IMG/VR virus record: IMGVR_UViG_3300031951_000001
Coordinates: 1-64,000 of that record
Length of the DNA: 64,000 bases
Strand: one strand, 5' to 3'
Origin: a virus
The notes under the pieces are model-generated. The model was not told the DNA's origin. It saw only the letters and a list, made by a program, of their open reading frames with translations, and searched no databases. The position numbers were made by a program, and so were the translations under genes. How positions within the stretch are numbered: position 1 is the first letter of the stretch; each line of letters starts with the position of its first letter. Shown in pieces: positions 33,856 through 41,237 of this stretch.

Positions 33856-34179
33856 TTAGTTAGGTATTACCAACGCATAACCTGAACTCGGAGCAACACC
33901 GATGCTTTCGACCTCCATTTTTATGATATTCTCAACCCATTTAACAATAACTTTATCAAAGTCAGAATCTTGTAAAGAAAAGAACATAGAAATTTCATTA
34001 TATAAATCGTAAGATACGTAACACCGACCATCTTTGTCAAATCTTATTTGAGCATATTCATCTGATTCAGAATTGACAAAGTATATGCTTTCTCTATTTT
34101 TAAACCGAATAAAGTCCTGATTGTCCAAATACTGAAGGATAATACTATCCAATTTAGATTCGGTGATTAGGTATTTCAT
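33856..34179 (-). CDS. Tagged paralogue, ITESKL family (107 aa)
   Basis: Leader MKYLITESKLDSIILQYLDN; core SIYFVNSESDEYAQIRFDKD and SYDLYNEISMFFSLQDSDFD. First gene of the minus-strand array, reading away from the inverted-repeat-rich spacer. Confidence 0.8.
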   Translation of the reverse strand: MKYLITESKLDSIILQYLDNQDFIRFKNRESIYFVNSESDEYAQIRFDKDGRCYVSYDLYNEISMFFSLQDSDFDKVIVKWVENIIKMEVESIGVAPSSGYALVIPN

Positions 34180-34973
34180 ATGATAATAAATATAAAGAAA
34201 TTACGAACTAAACAAACTCACTCATTCATCCCCCACTTTGTGGGTCGTTCCGTTCCACTAGCGTTTCACTCCACTGATGTATTCGTTCATTTGTTTATTT
34301 CCTAATTTCTCCCCCATTAATTAAGGACACATATGAGGGGACAATATATTATACCTTATGGTATAATACTGAAAGGTATAAAAGAATACCCTATCGGGTA
34401 TTAATTTGTGGTATACATGTGGTATTATACCTTATCGGGTATAGAGTAACCCACAACCCACACTATATTGTGATTTATATGTAACATTGTAATGTTATGA
34501 TAACAAACTATGGTAAATCCATATTATAGTGTGATTTTAACAGGGTTATATAGTTGTCCCCATATAAGGTGTCAGTGTTGAAGGGGAATATAATACCCCA
34601 CTAAAGTGGTCTCGTTGAAGAATTATTAATGGTCTATTTAGGGTCTATCCTAACACACTACGTGTTTCCCCGCTCCACATACTATAACTTACATTTTTTG
34701 CTGGGGTTTATATACATATAAAAAACTGGTCCTTACGACCCCTACAGAGGGGAAAAATCCCCATTCTAATACCCTACATGACCAATAGTGGTGGTAAATT
34801 GTGGTAAGACATGGTGGTAAAAGGTGGGAGAAAAGTGTCAGAGGGGATTATCCCCATCGTCAAGTGAGACTGACATTTTGACAAAATCAAGTTTTTTAAC
34901 ATAATTAACAAAGAAAAATTACACCTGACATGATGTCATCCCCAACCTGATTGACTTTTTACTACATGTTATT
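34180..34973. other. 794-bp gene-free spacer rich in inverted repeats
   Basis: No credible ORF. Palindromes include TATTATACC/GGTATAATA (9 bp, loop TTAT), AATACCC/GGGTATT, AACATT/AATGTT, CCACT/AGTGG, GGGGATTATCCCC, GGGGAAAAATCCCC, TGACATGATGTCA and distant TGTCAG/CTGACA. It lies between divergent gene sets. Composition (GGGG and CCCC runs in an AT-rich setting) differs from neighbours. Candidate replication origin or control region. Confidence 0.5.
34186..34192 (-). promoter_or_regulatory. Late-type box of the paralogue array
   Basis: TATTTAT on the minus strand, 6 nt before the ATG at 34179; the same box and spacing recur before other array members. Confidence 0.6.
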
Positions 34974-35291
34974 ATGTTTAGTTATATGTACCTTAATAAC
35001 TTTAGAACCGATGTTACAAGACACGGGGATGACTACATCGTTAATTATGAGGGTGATGACTCATATGGACATTGTATATACAAACAGTTAGACCTTACGG
35101 GGAGTAACAAACCTATACGACAGAATGTGATGTTATTAACACACTGTCAGATGGGGGGAATAATAGATAACATAAATAAAAAGTCCCCACTCAAAGAGGG
35201 GGACCATGACAACCTGTCCAAAGAGATTAGGGAACACTCGTTATCTATTTTGACATCTTACCTCGAAGGTCAGACAGAAGATAACGATTAA
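34974..35291 (+). CDS. Protein of unknown function (105 aa), island gene
   Basis: Begins MFSYMYLNNFRTDVTRHGDD. Codon use includes more GGG/CCC than in most of the window, like the surrounding island. Body is hydrophilic, ending SYLEGQTEDND. It converges with the minus-strand metalloprotease-like gene (47-nt overlap), which is unusual here. Real but unassigned; could also be a chance ORF. Confidence 0.45.
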   Translation: MFSYMYLNNFRTDVTRHGDDYIVNYEGDDSYGHCIYKQLDLTGSNKPIRQNVMLLTHCQMGGIIDNINKKSPLKEGDHDNLSKEIREHSLSILTSYLEGQTEDND

Positions 35292-35646
35292 GTTTCTTCT
35301 CCATCTTTCGAGCTTCCACTTCAAAGGGGTTGTTCCAATAACCAAACTCTGCGTTGGCCGAAGCATACTTGGTGGTGACAGGTTGTAAGTAGTGAGTATA
35401 TTCATGAATGAAGGTGGAGGTCAAACGTCCAACTGTCTTACACTCATTCACACATATGCGAATGTGATTAACGTATGGACAATAGAAACCATAGAACCCT
35501 TCCCCATCATTACCATAAGAATATGTTAGGTCGCTACGCTTTCTGTTATTAACCCCCATATTCTCATGACACCATTTAGCACAGAACCGAAGAACTTTCT
35601 TTACTTGTTTCTTGGATAAGGTTGAGGTTTTTGTGTTGCTGTACAT
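35245..35646 (-). CDS. HExxH zinc metallopeptidase-like protein
   Basis: A 133-residue protein with FIHEYTHYLQ (HExxH zinc-binding and catalytic Glu) and, 26 residues on, NPFEVEARKME supplying a probable third ligand glutamate. This resembles the gluzincin-like ImmA/IrrE and SprT-type small peptidases. The N-terminus is basic (TSTLSKKQVKKVLRF). Overlaps the upstream gene by 71 nt. Located in the compositionally distinct island. Target unknown. Confidence 0.6.
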   Translation of the reverse strand: MYSNTKTSTLSKKQVKKVLRFCAKWCHENMGVNNRKRSDLTYSYGNDGEGFYGFYCPYVNHIRICVNECKTVGRLTSTFIHEYTHYLQPVTTKYASANAEFGYWNNPFEVEARKMEKKLNRYLLSDLRGKMSK

Positions 35647-35998
35647 TGGTTTTCTTTTTATAGGTTATCTTTCCGAGTTTCGATGAGTGGATATTGTAGA
35701 ACTTTAATAAGGTATGAAGGAGGGTATTGTTATATGACCAATAGATATCGTTGTTCCTTCTACGGGTGATGAGAGCTTGACTACGTCCCCACTGTTTATA
35801 GTTGATACACATCTTGGAGTCCTCAATGATATCAACTTCAACATTGACAACACCCCAACTATAACCTTCCCCATAGTTATATGCTAGCTCCCTAATGGAA
35901 ACGAAGCGAAAGGTTCCCTTCATAGTTCCATACTCAAAGGGGAAGGTCTGCTTACCGAGTCCCTTCTTAATAATCTTGGTGAGTTGTTTGTTATCCAT
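35576..35998 (-). CDS. Protein of unknown function (140 aa), island gene
   Basis: Starts MDNKQLTKIIKKGLGKQTFP after a host-type box (36003-36010). Beta-rich and aromatic centre (NYGEGYSWGVVNVEVDII), basic C-terminal third. The last 71 nt overlap the metallopeptidase-like gene, so one of the two start choices may be wrong. Confidence 0.55.
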   Translation of the reverse strand: MDNKQLTKIIKKGLGKQTFPFEYGTMKGTFRFVSIRELAYNYGEGYSWGVVNVEVDIIEDSKMCINYKQWGRSQALITRRRNNDIYWSYNNTLLHTLLKFYNIHSSKLGKITYKKKTNVQQHKNLNLIQETSKESSSVLC

Positions 35999-36002
35999 GA
36001 CA

Positions 36003-36010
36003 CAAATATA
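36003..36010 (-). promoter_or_regulatory. Host-type -7 box
   Basis: TATATTTG on the minus strand, 4 nt before ATG 35998. Confidence 0.6.
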
Positions 36011-36095
36011 CGGCGAAACTCTTCTCCCACAATGGAATAGTCAAGTAGTTATCAACAAATAAAAATGTTAAATCTCTTGGTTGGTATTCATTCCC

Positions 36096-36160
36096 GCCGT
36101 AACTTTGGTTGATGCTTTTCTGTGTGGGGGAAACAATAAAGCATCATGCTAAGTTACGGC
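36096..36160. ncRNA. Long two-part stem-loop, possible structured RNA
   Basis: Perfect 10-bp stem GCCGTAACTT/AAGTTACGGC, a symmetric 5/5 internal loop, then 8-bp GATGCTTT/AAAGCATC capped by a 19-nt loop containing GGGGG. Too long and too GC-poor to be a usual terminator, with no T-run after it. Confidence 0.5.
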
Positions 36161-36334
36161 CCCCAAGGTTATCCACCAAACAATTTAACATATAAACTTC
36201 GTTCCTCAGGTCGAGAAGTTATTAACAATGCTTGTATATGTCCCCATTCTGACATGACATCATTAGAGACCATTACAGACAGGGGGGACCTATTCTGTCA
36301 GACTGTCATAACGGTAGGGGGACTCCCTCATTTA

Positions 36335-36381
36335 CCCCCTATACACGGGGGATACCCCTCCCCTCCCCGTATCCTCCCCCC
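36335..36381 (-). other. G-quadruplex-prone tract on the minus strand
   Basis: Minus strand has runs G6, G4, G4, G4 and G5 with loops of 7, 1, 1 and 15 nt. In the opposite sense GGATAC/GTATCC flank the C-runs, so a hairpin is also possible. Confidence 0.5.
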
Positions 36382-36499
36382 ATATATGACATTTTGACGG
36401 TCAAAAAGGGGGGGATAATCCCCTAATCAAAGTATGTATATAAAAAAACTTCCAGAAAAATTTTTGGAAAATTTTGGGTATTTATTATAAAACACTAAT

Positions 36500-36877
36500 A
36501 TGAAAAAAACAGTTAGACTTACAGAATCAGATTTAGTTAATTTGATTAAGAGAATTATAAAAGAAGAAGAGGGAACGGACTTATCTAATGTTAGAGCCGA
36601 GTTTATAGATTTAATAAAGAGTATGAATTGGGAGTTTAATCCAAATCATAACATGTCAGGGTTTGCGTTTGTCCCTAAAAAAGGGGACATTGGATATAGT
36701 GGGTTTAAGCAAGACAGTTTCAATATGTATATTGGCAAACCATTAATCTTTAATGGTAGTGATGATAATGAATATTGTTATTTAGATAAGAATAATAATT
36801 TTGTTCTCAAGAGATTTGGTAAAAAGTCAACCTCCCCTTTATCATCAGGGATTGGTGGTATTAAGAATTTATTGTGA
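36500..36877 (+). CDS. RLTESDL-tagged protein (125 aa)
   Basis: Leader MKKTVRLTESDLVNLIKRII then KEE, with L-T-E at 7-9 and I-K-E at 20-22. The mature part has a beta-rich domain (MSGFAFVPKKGDIGYSGFKQ) and a Ser/Gly tail. Late-type box (GGTATTTATTAT) upstream. Unknown function. Confidence 0.75.
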   Translation: MKKTVRLTESDLVNLIKRIIKEEEGTDLSNVRAEFIDLIKSMNWEFNPNHNMSGFAFVPKKGDIGYSGFKQDSFNMYIGKPLIFNGSDDNEYCYLDKNNNFVLKRFGKKSTSPLSSGIGGIKNLL

Positions 36878-36914
36878 GATATTAACCCCTCCGATGATAG
36901 TATTGTCGGACCGA

Positions 36915-36942
36915 CCCCTCCCACAAAGAGGGGTTTTTTATT
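36915..36942 (+). terminator. Rho-independent terminator
   Basis: Stem CCCCTC/GAGGGG, 7-nt loop, six T's. Confidence 0.8.
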
Positions 36943-37045
36943 TTCCCGTATATTGACCCCCCATTCTATAAAGGTCCCATATACTGAAAAAAAATTTCTG
37001 GAAAAAATTTGATAAATTGGGAACTGTGTATTATCCTTATACTCT

Positions 37046-37171
37046 ATGAAAAATTTCTTTATTAAATATAAGAAACCTATTGTGGTAACATTGTCTATAA
37101 CCATCCTTCAACTGCTTTTTGGGTTTGACCCCAAGTTTACATTGATTAATATTATTTGGTTATTTCTATAA
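37046..37171 (+). CDS. Small membrane protein (41 aa)
   Basis: ATG 37046 to TAA; encodes MKNFFIKYKKPIVVTLSITI, then a second hydrophobic stretch LINIIWLFL at the end. Basic N-terminus followed by hydrophobic helix predicts N-in membrane insertion. Lies between the terminator and the first CCCCCTTTTTT cassette. Confidence 0.55.
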   Translation: MKNFFIKYKKPIVVTLSITILQLLFGFDPKFTLINIIWLFL

Positions 37172-37246
37172 TTTTTTCCCTTCGGGTTGTCAATCCCCCT
37201 ACCCCCTTTTTTGTTTTATGATATATTTATATATAAAATTAATAAT
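37172..37246 (+). repeat. CCCCCTTTTTT/late-promoter cassette, copy 1
   Basis: TTCCCTTCGGG, then CCCCCTACCCCCTTTTTT, then GATATATTTAT (37220-37230), 16 nt before ATG. Same order as at 37622, 38034, 38435 and 39037. Confidence 0.65.
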
Positions 37247-37621
37247 ATGAAAAAAGTTATAAGATTAACCGAATCGGATTTAGTTCGTTTAGTAAAACAA
37301 GTTATAAATGAGCAATCTATTCCTGAACCCGAAAAGATTTCCGCTGACCATGCTAAATTTGAGGAATATGTAAAGACAAAATGGGGTTGGAAGGAAGACC
37401 CTTATGCTTCAATTGACTTTGAAGGAGGTGATAACAAGTTTACAATATGTGATGGTCCGTGTGGTTCACTTATTCCTGGTACAGATGTTAATAGTGTTAC
37501 ATGGGATGGAAAAACTAAAACGGTATATGGAACCGTATCATTTGGAGTTGACCCCAAACCAATTTCATGGAGTTATAAATTTAACCAAATGAAAACATGG
37601 TTTGATTCTTCTTTCGGATAA
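37247..37621 (+). CDS. RLTESDL-tagged protein (124 aa)
   Basis: ATG 37247; leader MKKVIRLTESDLVRLVKQVI then NEQ, with L-T-E at 7-9 and I-N-E at 20-22. Mature region starts SIPEPEKISADHAKFEEYVK and contains a cysteine pair (ICDGPCGS). The frame to 37187 runs through the promoter cassette and is rejected. Confidence 0.75.
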   Translation: MKKVIRLTESDLVRLVKQVINEQSIPEPEKISADHAKFEEYVKTKWGWKEDPYASIDFEGGDNKFTICDGPCGSLIPGTDVNSVTWDGKTKTVYGTVSFGVDPKPISWSYKFNQMKTWFDSSFG

Positions 37622-37646
37622 ATCAAATATGATTCATTAAAAATAC

Positions 37647-37677
37647 ACCCCCTATTCAATGAGTAGGGGTTTTTTGT
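37647..37677 (+). terminator. Rho-independent terminator
   Basis: Stem CCCCTA/TAGGGG followed by six T's; lies within cassette copy 2. Confidence 0.75.
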
Positions 37678-37724
37678 TTTCTATAACACGACCCCCTTTT
37701 TTATTCTGATATATTTATTCTTAT
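37678..37724 (+). repeat. CCCCCTTTTTT/late-promoter cassette, copy 2
   Basis: GACCCCCTTTTTTATTCT followed by GATATATTTAT (37708-37718), 6 nt before ATG. Confidence 0.65.
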
Positions 37725-38033
37725 ATGAGATATATTATAACGGAAGAACAAAATAATATTATTCGTGTCCTACGAAGAATTGACCAAGACCATGATTTGA
37801 TTCAGGATATTGTTGTTGAGGGAATGGAAATGTATTTGTGTGATTATGACCCCTTTAATTATTTTTATGAATTTTTATGTCGGAACTCAGCATTTACTTA
37901 TCTTTTAAATTATTTTGATAACCCACGTCAAGAAGGGTTCATGAAAATGGAAGATTATATGACTGATTATATTAAGGAAAACTTTAAGGAAATGATTGTT
38001 ACCTATTGGGAAGATAATAAGGAATATTGTTAA
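37725..38033 (+). CDS. Tagged protein (102 aa)
   Basis: Leader MRYIITEEQNNIIRVLRRID with I-T-E at 5-7. Remainder is acidic and aromatic with two cysteines (MYLCDYDPFNYFYEFLCRNS). Unknown function; own cassette promoter. Confidence 0.75.
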   Translation: MRYIITEEQNNIIRVLRRIDQDHDLIQDIVVEGMEMYLCDYDPFNYFYEFLCRNSAFTYLLNYFDNPRQEGFMKMEDYMTDYIKENFKEMIVTYWEDNKEYC

Positions 38034-38095
38034 AAAATTTTTTTCCGTTCCGATTCCCCCTACCCCCTTTTTTATTTTGATGTATTTATTGTTAT
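38034..38095 (+). repeat. CCCCCTTTTTT/late-promoter cassette, copy 3
   Basis: CCCCCTACCCCCTTTTTT then GATGTATTTAT (38079-38089), 6 nt before ATG. Confidence 0.65.
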
Positions 38096-38434
38096 ATGAA
38101 TCTCACAGAATTATCACATGTTTTAACGAAGGTGTATAACAAACTTGGAAACAAGTATCTTGTTGATAATTATATTACCGAGCCGTTTGAGTTTGAGGTT
38201 AAGGTAAAATATGGTGACCCATATGAATATTATAAGTATTATGCCGAGGTTTATAGTATTCCTGATATGCCACATGATTTTAGGTATAGACCTGAAGTTA
38301 GAAAAGAAAAAAAGAAGTATGCCGTTGGAGCCGATATTAGCGTTGTTGGGAGTGATTTTAAAAGTATGATTGAATATGTTGACCCTGAAAAGAAACAGTC
38401 CATTGGTGTTAACTTTATGAATGTTAAAAAATAA
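38096..38434 (+). CDS. Late protein with short leader (112 aa)
   Basis: Starts MNLTELSHVLTKVYNKLGNK; L-T-E at 3-5 is a weak match to the leader rule. Aromatic middle EYYKYYAEVYSIPDMPHDF and basic segment VRKEKKKYAVGADISVVG. Own cassette promoter. Confidence 0.65.
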   Translation: MNLTELSHVLTKVYNKLGNKYLVDNYITEPFEFEVKVKYGDPYEYYKYYAEVYSIPDMPHDFRYRPEVRKEKKKYAVGADISVVGSDFKSMIEYVDPEKKQSIGVNFMNVKK

Positions 38435-38496
38435 TTTTTTCCCTTCGGGTTTGTAATCCCCCTACCCCCTTTTTTGTTTGAGATATATTTATCTAT
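38435..38496 (+). repeat. CCCCCTTTTTT/late-promoter cassette, copy 4
   Basis: TTCCCTTCGGG, CCCCCTACCCCCTTTTTT and GATATATTTAT (38482-38492), 4 nt before ATG. Confidence 0.65.
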
Positions 38497-39036
38497 ATGA
38501 AATACATTCTTACGGAGTCACAGTATGCTGGGCTGATGAAACTAATTAAAAAACAAGAAGAGGATTTGAGTTTTTTGAAAAGTAGTGTGGTCTCTACAAT
38601 CGAACATGACGTAACAGATTTTTTAAACTCCAAGTTTCAAGGTAGATTTGGACACTATGGTTATACGCAATATCCCGTATTTTTTATTTATCCTGATAAA
38701 TTAACCTCTGAACTTACAAAATATAATAGGAGAGAACCGGCTTTGGTTATTGCTTATAATATAAAAAAATCTACAGGCAAAGTTGAAATTAATATTTTTT
38801 GGAATACTAAAGTGAGTTTTAATTATAAAACAGAAGATGGTAAATGGAAAAGAAATAAGTATCCCCAAAATACCATTAAGTGGGATTATATGAATAACCC
38901 TGACGGAGAAGAGGAATTCTTATCTAAATTGGAAAAGACCATTAACGGAAGAATAAGTGAAAGGGCTCAAAACAAAATTATTGATGATTTTGAAAAACTT
39001 TATAGAGAAGAATATCAAACTAGTATATTAAATTAA
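38497..39036 (+). CDS. Tagged protein (179 aa)
   Basis: Leader MKYILTESQYAGLMKLIKKQ with L-T-E at 5-7. A helical first third is followed by a beta-rich region (PALVIAYNIKKSTGKVEINI) with several aromatic residues. No family recognised. Confidence 0.75.
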   Translation: MKYILTESQYAGLMKLIKKQEEDLSFLKSSVVSTIEHDVTDFLNSKFQGRFGHYGYTQYPVFFIYPDKLTSELTKYNRREPALVIAYNIKKSTGKVEINIFWNTKVSFNYKTEDGKWKRNKYPQNTIKWDYMNNPDGEEEFLSKLEKTINGRISERAQNKIIDDFEKLYREEYQTSILN

Positions 39037-39106
39037 TTTTCTAAAATTTTTTCCTTCGGGCCGGCAATCCCATACCCACTTTTTTATTTCCGATATATTT
39101 ATATAT
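39037..39106 (+). repeat. CCCCCTTTTTT/late-promoter cassette, copy 5 (diverged)
   Basis: TTCCTTCGGG, CCCATACCCACTTTTTT and GATATATTTAT (39092-39102), 4 nt before ATG. Confidence 0.6.
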
Positions 39107-39478
39107 ATGAAAAAGATAATTAGACTTACCGAATCCGAACTAATCAAAGTTGTAAAACGTATTATTAACGAACAGCATTTTGATGAATTTATGACATCAT
39201 CTGAAACATCTTCAGTCTCTAATGTCGTACAAAATCTTGAAAGAGAAATGGGTGATTACAAAAATAAAATGGATGGATTTTTATCCGATTTGAAATCATC
39301 AGGTGATATTGATTGGAATAGATTCTTGAAGCAAGTTAGAAATCAAACAAGTGAAATATTTCATAAGTATGATGATGAATCTTTATCTAGGGAGGACTCA
39401 TTAAACCTCTTCAATACATTCTCCCAACTCCAATCAAACCTTCTTAATCATTATAAAGGACAATACAGAAATTCTTAA
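39107..39478 (+). CDS. RLTESEL-tagged helical protein (123 aa)
   Basis: Leader MKKIIRLTESELIKVVKRII then NEQ; triplets L-T-E (7-9) and I-N-E (20-22). The mature part is Ser/Asn/Asp-rich and helical, like a small scaffold or DNA-condensing protein; no motif. Confidence 0.75.
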   Translation: MKKIIRLTESELIKVVKRIINEQHFDEFMTSSETSSVSNVVQNLEREMGDYKNKMDGFLSDLKSSGDIDWNRFLKQVRNQTSEIFHKYDDESLSREDSLNLFNTFSQLQSNLLNHYKGQYRNS

Positions 39479-39491
39479 TTAATATAATATT

Positions 39492-39770
39492 ATGAAAAAG
39501 ATAATTAGACTTACAGAATCAGATTTAACAAGAATTGTTAAACGTGCTATTAACGAATCGGACCGAGCTTATGGTCATGAAGAAATAGGTAAACTATATT
39601 CTAAATTGGGAGACGATGAGGATGTTGAATTGAGTGACGAGTCTGGCGAATTGTCAGGTGGGATTGTTAAGAAGATTGACTATGTAAAGAATATGCTGAG
39701 AAAAGCCATAAAGAATGAGGATTGGGAAATGGTTAATAGAGCCATGAGTTATCTTAACATGAAATTATAA
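39492..39770 (+). CDS. RLTESDL-tagged protein (92 aa)
   Basis: Leader MKKIIRLTESDLTRIVKRAI then NES. Mature part is acidic with alternating Asp/Glu and Lys-rich helix (KKIDYVKNMLRKAIKNEDWE). Thirteen nt after the previous gene, so shared transcript. Confidence 0.75.
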   Translation: MKKIIRLTESDLTRIVKRAINESDRAYGHEEIGKLYSKLGDDEDVELSDESGELSGGIVKKIDYVKNMLRKAIKNEDWEMVNRAMSYLNMKL

Positions 39771-39810
39771 AAAATAGTTTTTTCATTATATTTATAATAA
39801 AACAATTATA

Positions 39811-40065
39811 ATGGGAAAAAAAATTCGATTGACCGAATCTGAGTTAACCAAATTAATAAAGAAAATGATTTCGGAAGACTTGGAAATGATGGACGTTTCC
39901 TCAGATTCTGATTATTATAAAGCAAGAAAACGAGAAGTATCCATACCCAAAGACGATTTGGCGTTACTAGGTCATATGGCCACAAGGTATTGTGAAAGAA
40001 AAGAAAATCTACCAGATTGTCAAAGAGTTCAGGATTTGTATTCCCGTTATCAATTATTTATGTAA
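39811..40065 (+). CDS. RLTESEL-tagged protein (84 aa)
   Basis: Leader MGKKIRLTESELTKLIKKMI then SED; triplets L-T-E and I-S-E at 7-9 and 20-22. A late-type box (TATATTTATAAT) lies upstream. Mature part has a possible helix with MATRYCERKENLPDCQRVQD. Confidence 0.75.
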   Translation: MGKKIRLTESELTKLIKKMISEDLEMMDVSSDSDYYKARKREVSIPKDDLALLGHMATRYCERKENLPDCQRVQDLYSRYQLFM

Positions 40066-40076
40066 AATTAAAGAAA

Positions 40077-40325
40077 ATGAAAAAACCTATTAGATTAACC
40101 GAATCCGACCTTAATAGAATTGTTAAAAAAACAATTATGGAAATGGGAGGTATGACCAATTCAATTGAGATGTATGACTTCAATAAAAGAAAAATGATAA
40201 ATGGATTACATCAATTGAAATCCTCCATAGATAGTGGAGATAATGAAACTGCATCACATATTGTACAAGTTTTACTTTTAACATTAAACGAACTTGATTC
40301 TTATGTTGATGAAATGAAAAGATAA
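40077..40325 (+). CDS. RLTESDL-tagged protein (82 aa)
   Basis: ATG 40077 begins MKKPIRLTESDLNRIVKKTI then MEM; I-M-E at 20-22. The longer frame to 40017 overlaps the previous gene and is rejected. The rest is a short helical domain. Confidence 0.75.
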   Translation: MKKPIRLTESDLNRIVKKTIMEMGGMTNSIEMYDFNKRKMINGLHQLKSSIDSGDNETASHIVQVLLLTLNELDSYVDEMKR

Positions 40326-40329
40326 CATT

Positions 40330-41223
40330 ATGAAAAATTTATATTTTTTAGACAACTCAGAAAGAGAAAGAATTCTCAATCTACATGAATCGGCAACCAA
40401 GAATCAATATTTGATTAACGAACAATCGGCAGATAAAGATATTGCCGGTAGAATATATAAAGCATCGTATGGACCTGGTACAGGTAGTGATTTTTTAACC
40501 GCAATACAAGCAATATCTAGTTTACAACAATTGAAAAATGTTGATGCTCTTTTGAAGAGTGGTTATGGTCAACTTGGTCTACAAGGTCAAATTAACGATG
40601 AATTTAACCCACAAGAAGCAACCGATAGAGCAAGCTTAAAGGCGTTTCAGAGTCACTTGGCTAAACTTGGTGCTACGATGACATTCGACCAAAATAGAAA
40701 CGAAAGTGTTGTTATTAATTACCAATCAACCGTTCAAGCTCAACCTGAGACACAAAAAACAGAAGAGCAACAAGTGGCTGATTGGTCACAAAAATTCCCA
40801 TGTGTTGTAAACTATCCCGGAGCCCAAAAAATTGCCAATCCCCGTACCGATACTAATGTTTCAGGCACTGTTGCTTATAAAATAGGTGAATTTACTTATT
40901 TTATTGATGGTAACCAATATGGTAAAGGAAGTTATAGTACCTACACATGTGATGATGCATTTTTCAAAAATTCGTCAAGAGTACAAGCCAATCCAGAACA
41001 AAAGGGAGGTAAGACAAGTGGTGCTCCACAACCTTACAAACATGCTCAACATGTAACAAATGTTCAGAACAAATTAAAGGAGATTGACCCGGCCTTCGCT
41101 GGTGGAGTTACAAAAACAGGTCAAATGGACCAAGCTACTATAAACAAGCTCATGGAAATACTTATGTCAAAAAAGATGCCTGAGACTAAAGTTGAGACAC
41201 CGGCTCCTGAAGCTGAAGGTTAA
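40330..41223 (+). CDS. Tagged protein with C-terminal peptidoglycan-binding-like domain
   Basis: A 297-residue protein with two leader triplets, L-H-E (18-20) and I-N-E (29-31, ...YLINEQ). Central region is Gln/Ala/Gly-rich with FDQNRNESVVINYQST and a beta segment (GTVAYKIGEFTYFIDGNQYG). The C-terminal 70 residues contain HVTNVQNKLKEIDPAFAGGV and TGQMDQATINKLMEIL, matching the pattern of peptidoglycan-binding domain 1. Inferred: packaged cell-wall-binding protein. Confidence 0.65.
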   Translation: MKNLYFLDNSERERILNLHESATKNQYLINEQSADKDIAGRIYKASYGPGTGSDFLTAIQAISSLQQLKNVDALLKSGYGQLGLQGQINDEFNPQEATDRASLKAFQSHLAKLGATMTFDQNRNESVVINYQSTVQAQPETQKTEEQQVADWSQKFPCVVNYPGAQKIANPRTDTNVSGTVAYKIGEFTYFIDGNQYGKGSYSTYTCDDAFFKNSSRVQANPEQKGGKTSGAPQPYKHAQHVTNVQNKLKEIDPAFAGGVTKTGQMDQATINKLMEILMSKKMPETKVETPAPEAEG

Positions 41224-41237
41224 AAAAGATACCAATT

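Larger units (their letters stand above)
36011..36499. other. Gene-poor 489-bp spacer with hairpin and G/C tracts
   Basis: Contains the 65-nt hairpin at 36096-36160, the C-tract block at 36335-36381 and the palindrome TTTTGAC-G-GTCAAAA near 36391-36405. The only long frame (36146-36397) has a Pro/Gly-rich composition unlike a real protein and overlaps the hairpin. A late-type box precedes the tagged gene at 36500. Confidence 0.5.

Noticed and set aside
36146-36397. 83-residue plus-strand frame
   Set aside because: Overlaps the long hairpin, has Pro/Gly/His-rich unlikely composition and lacks a promoter box at the start; treated as non-coding.
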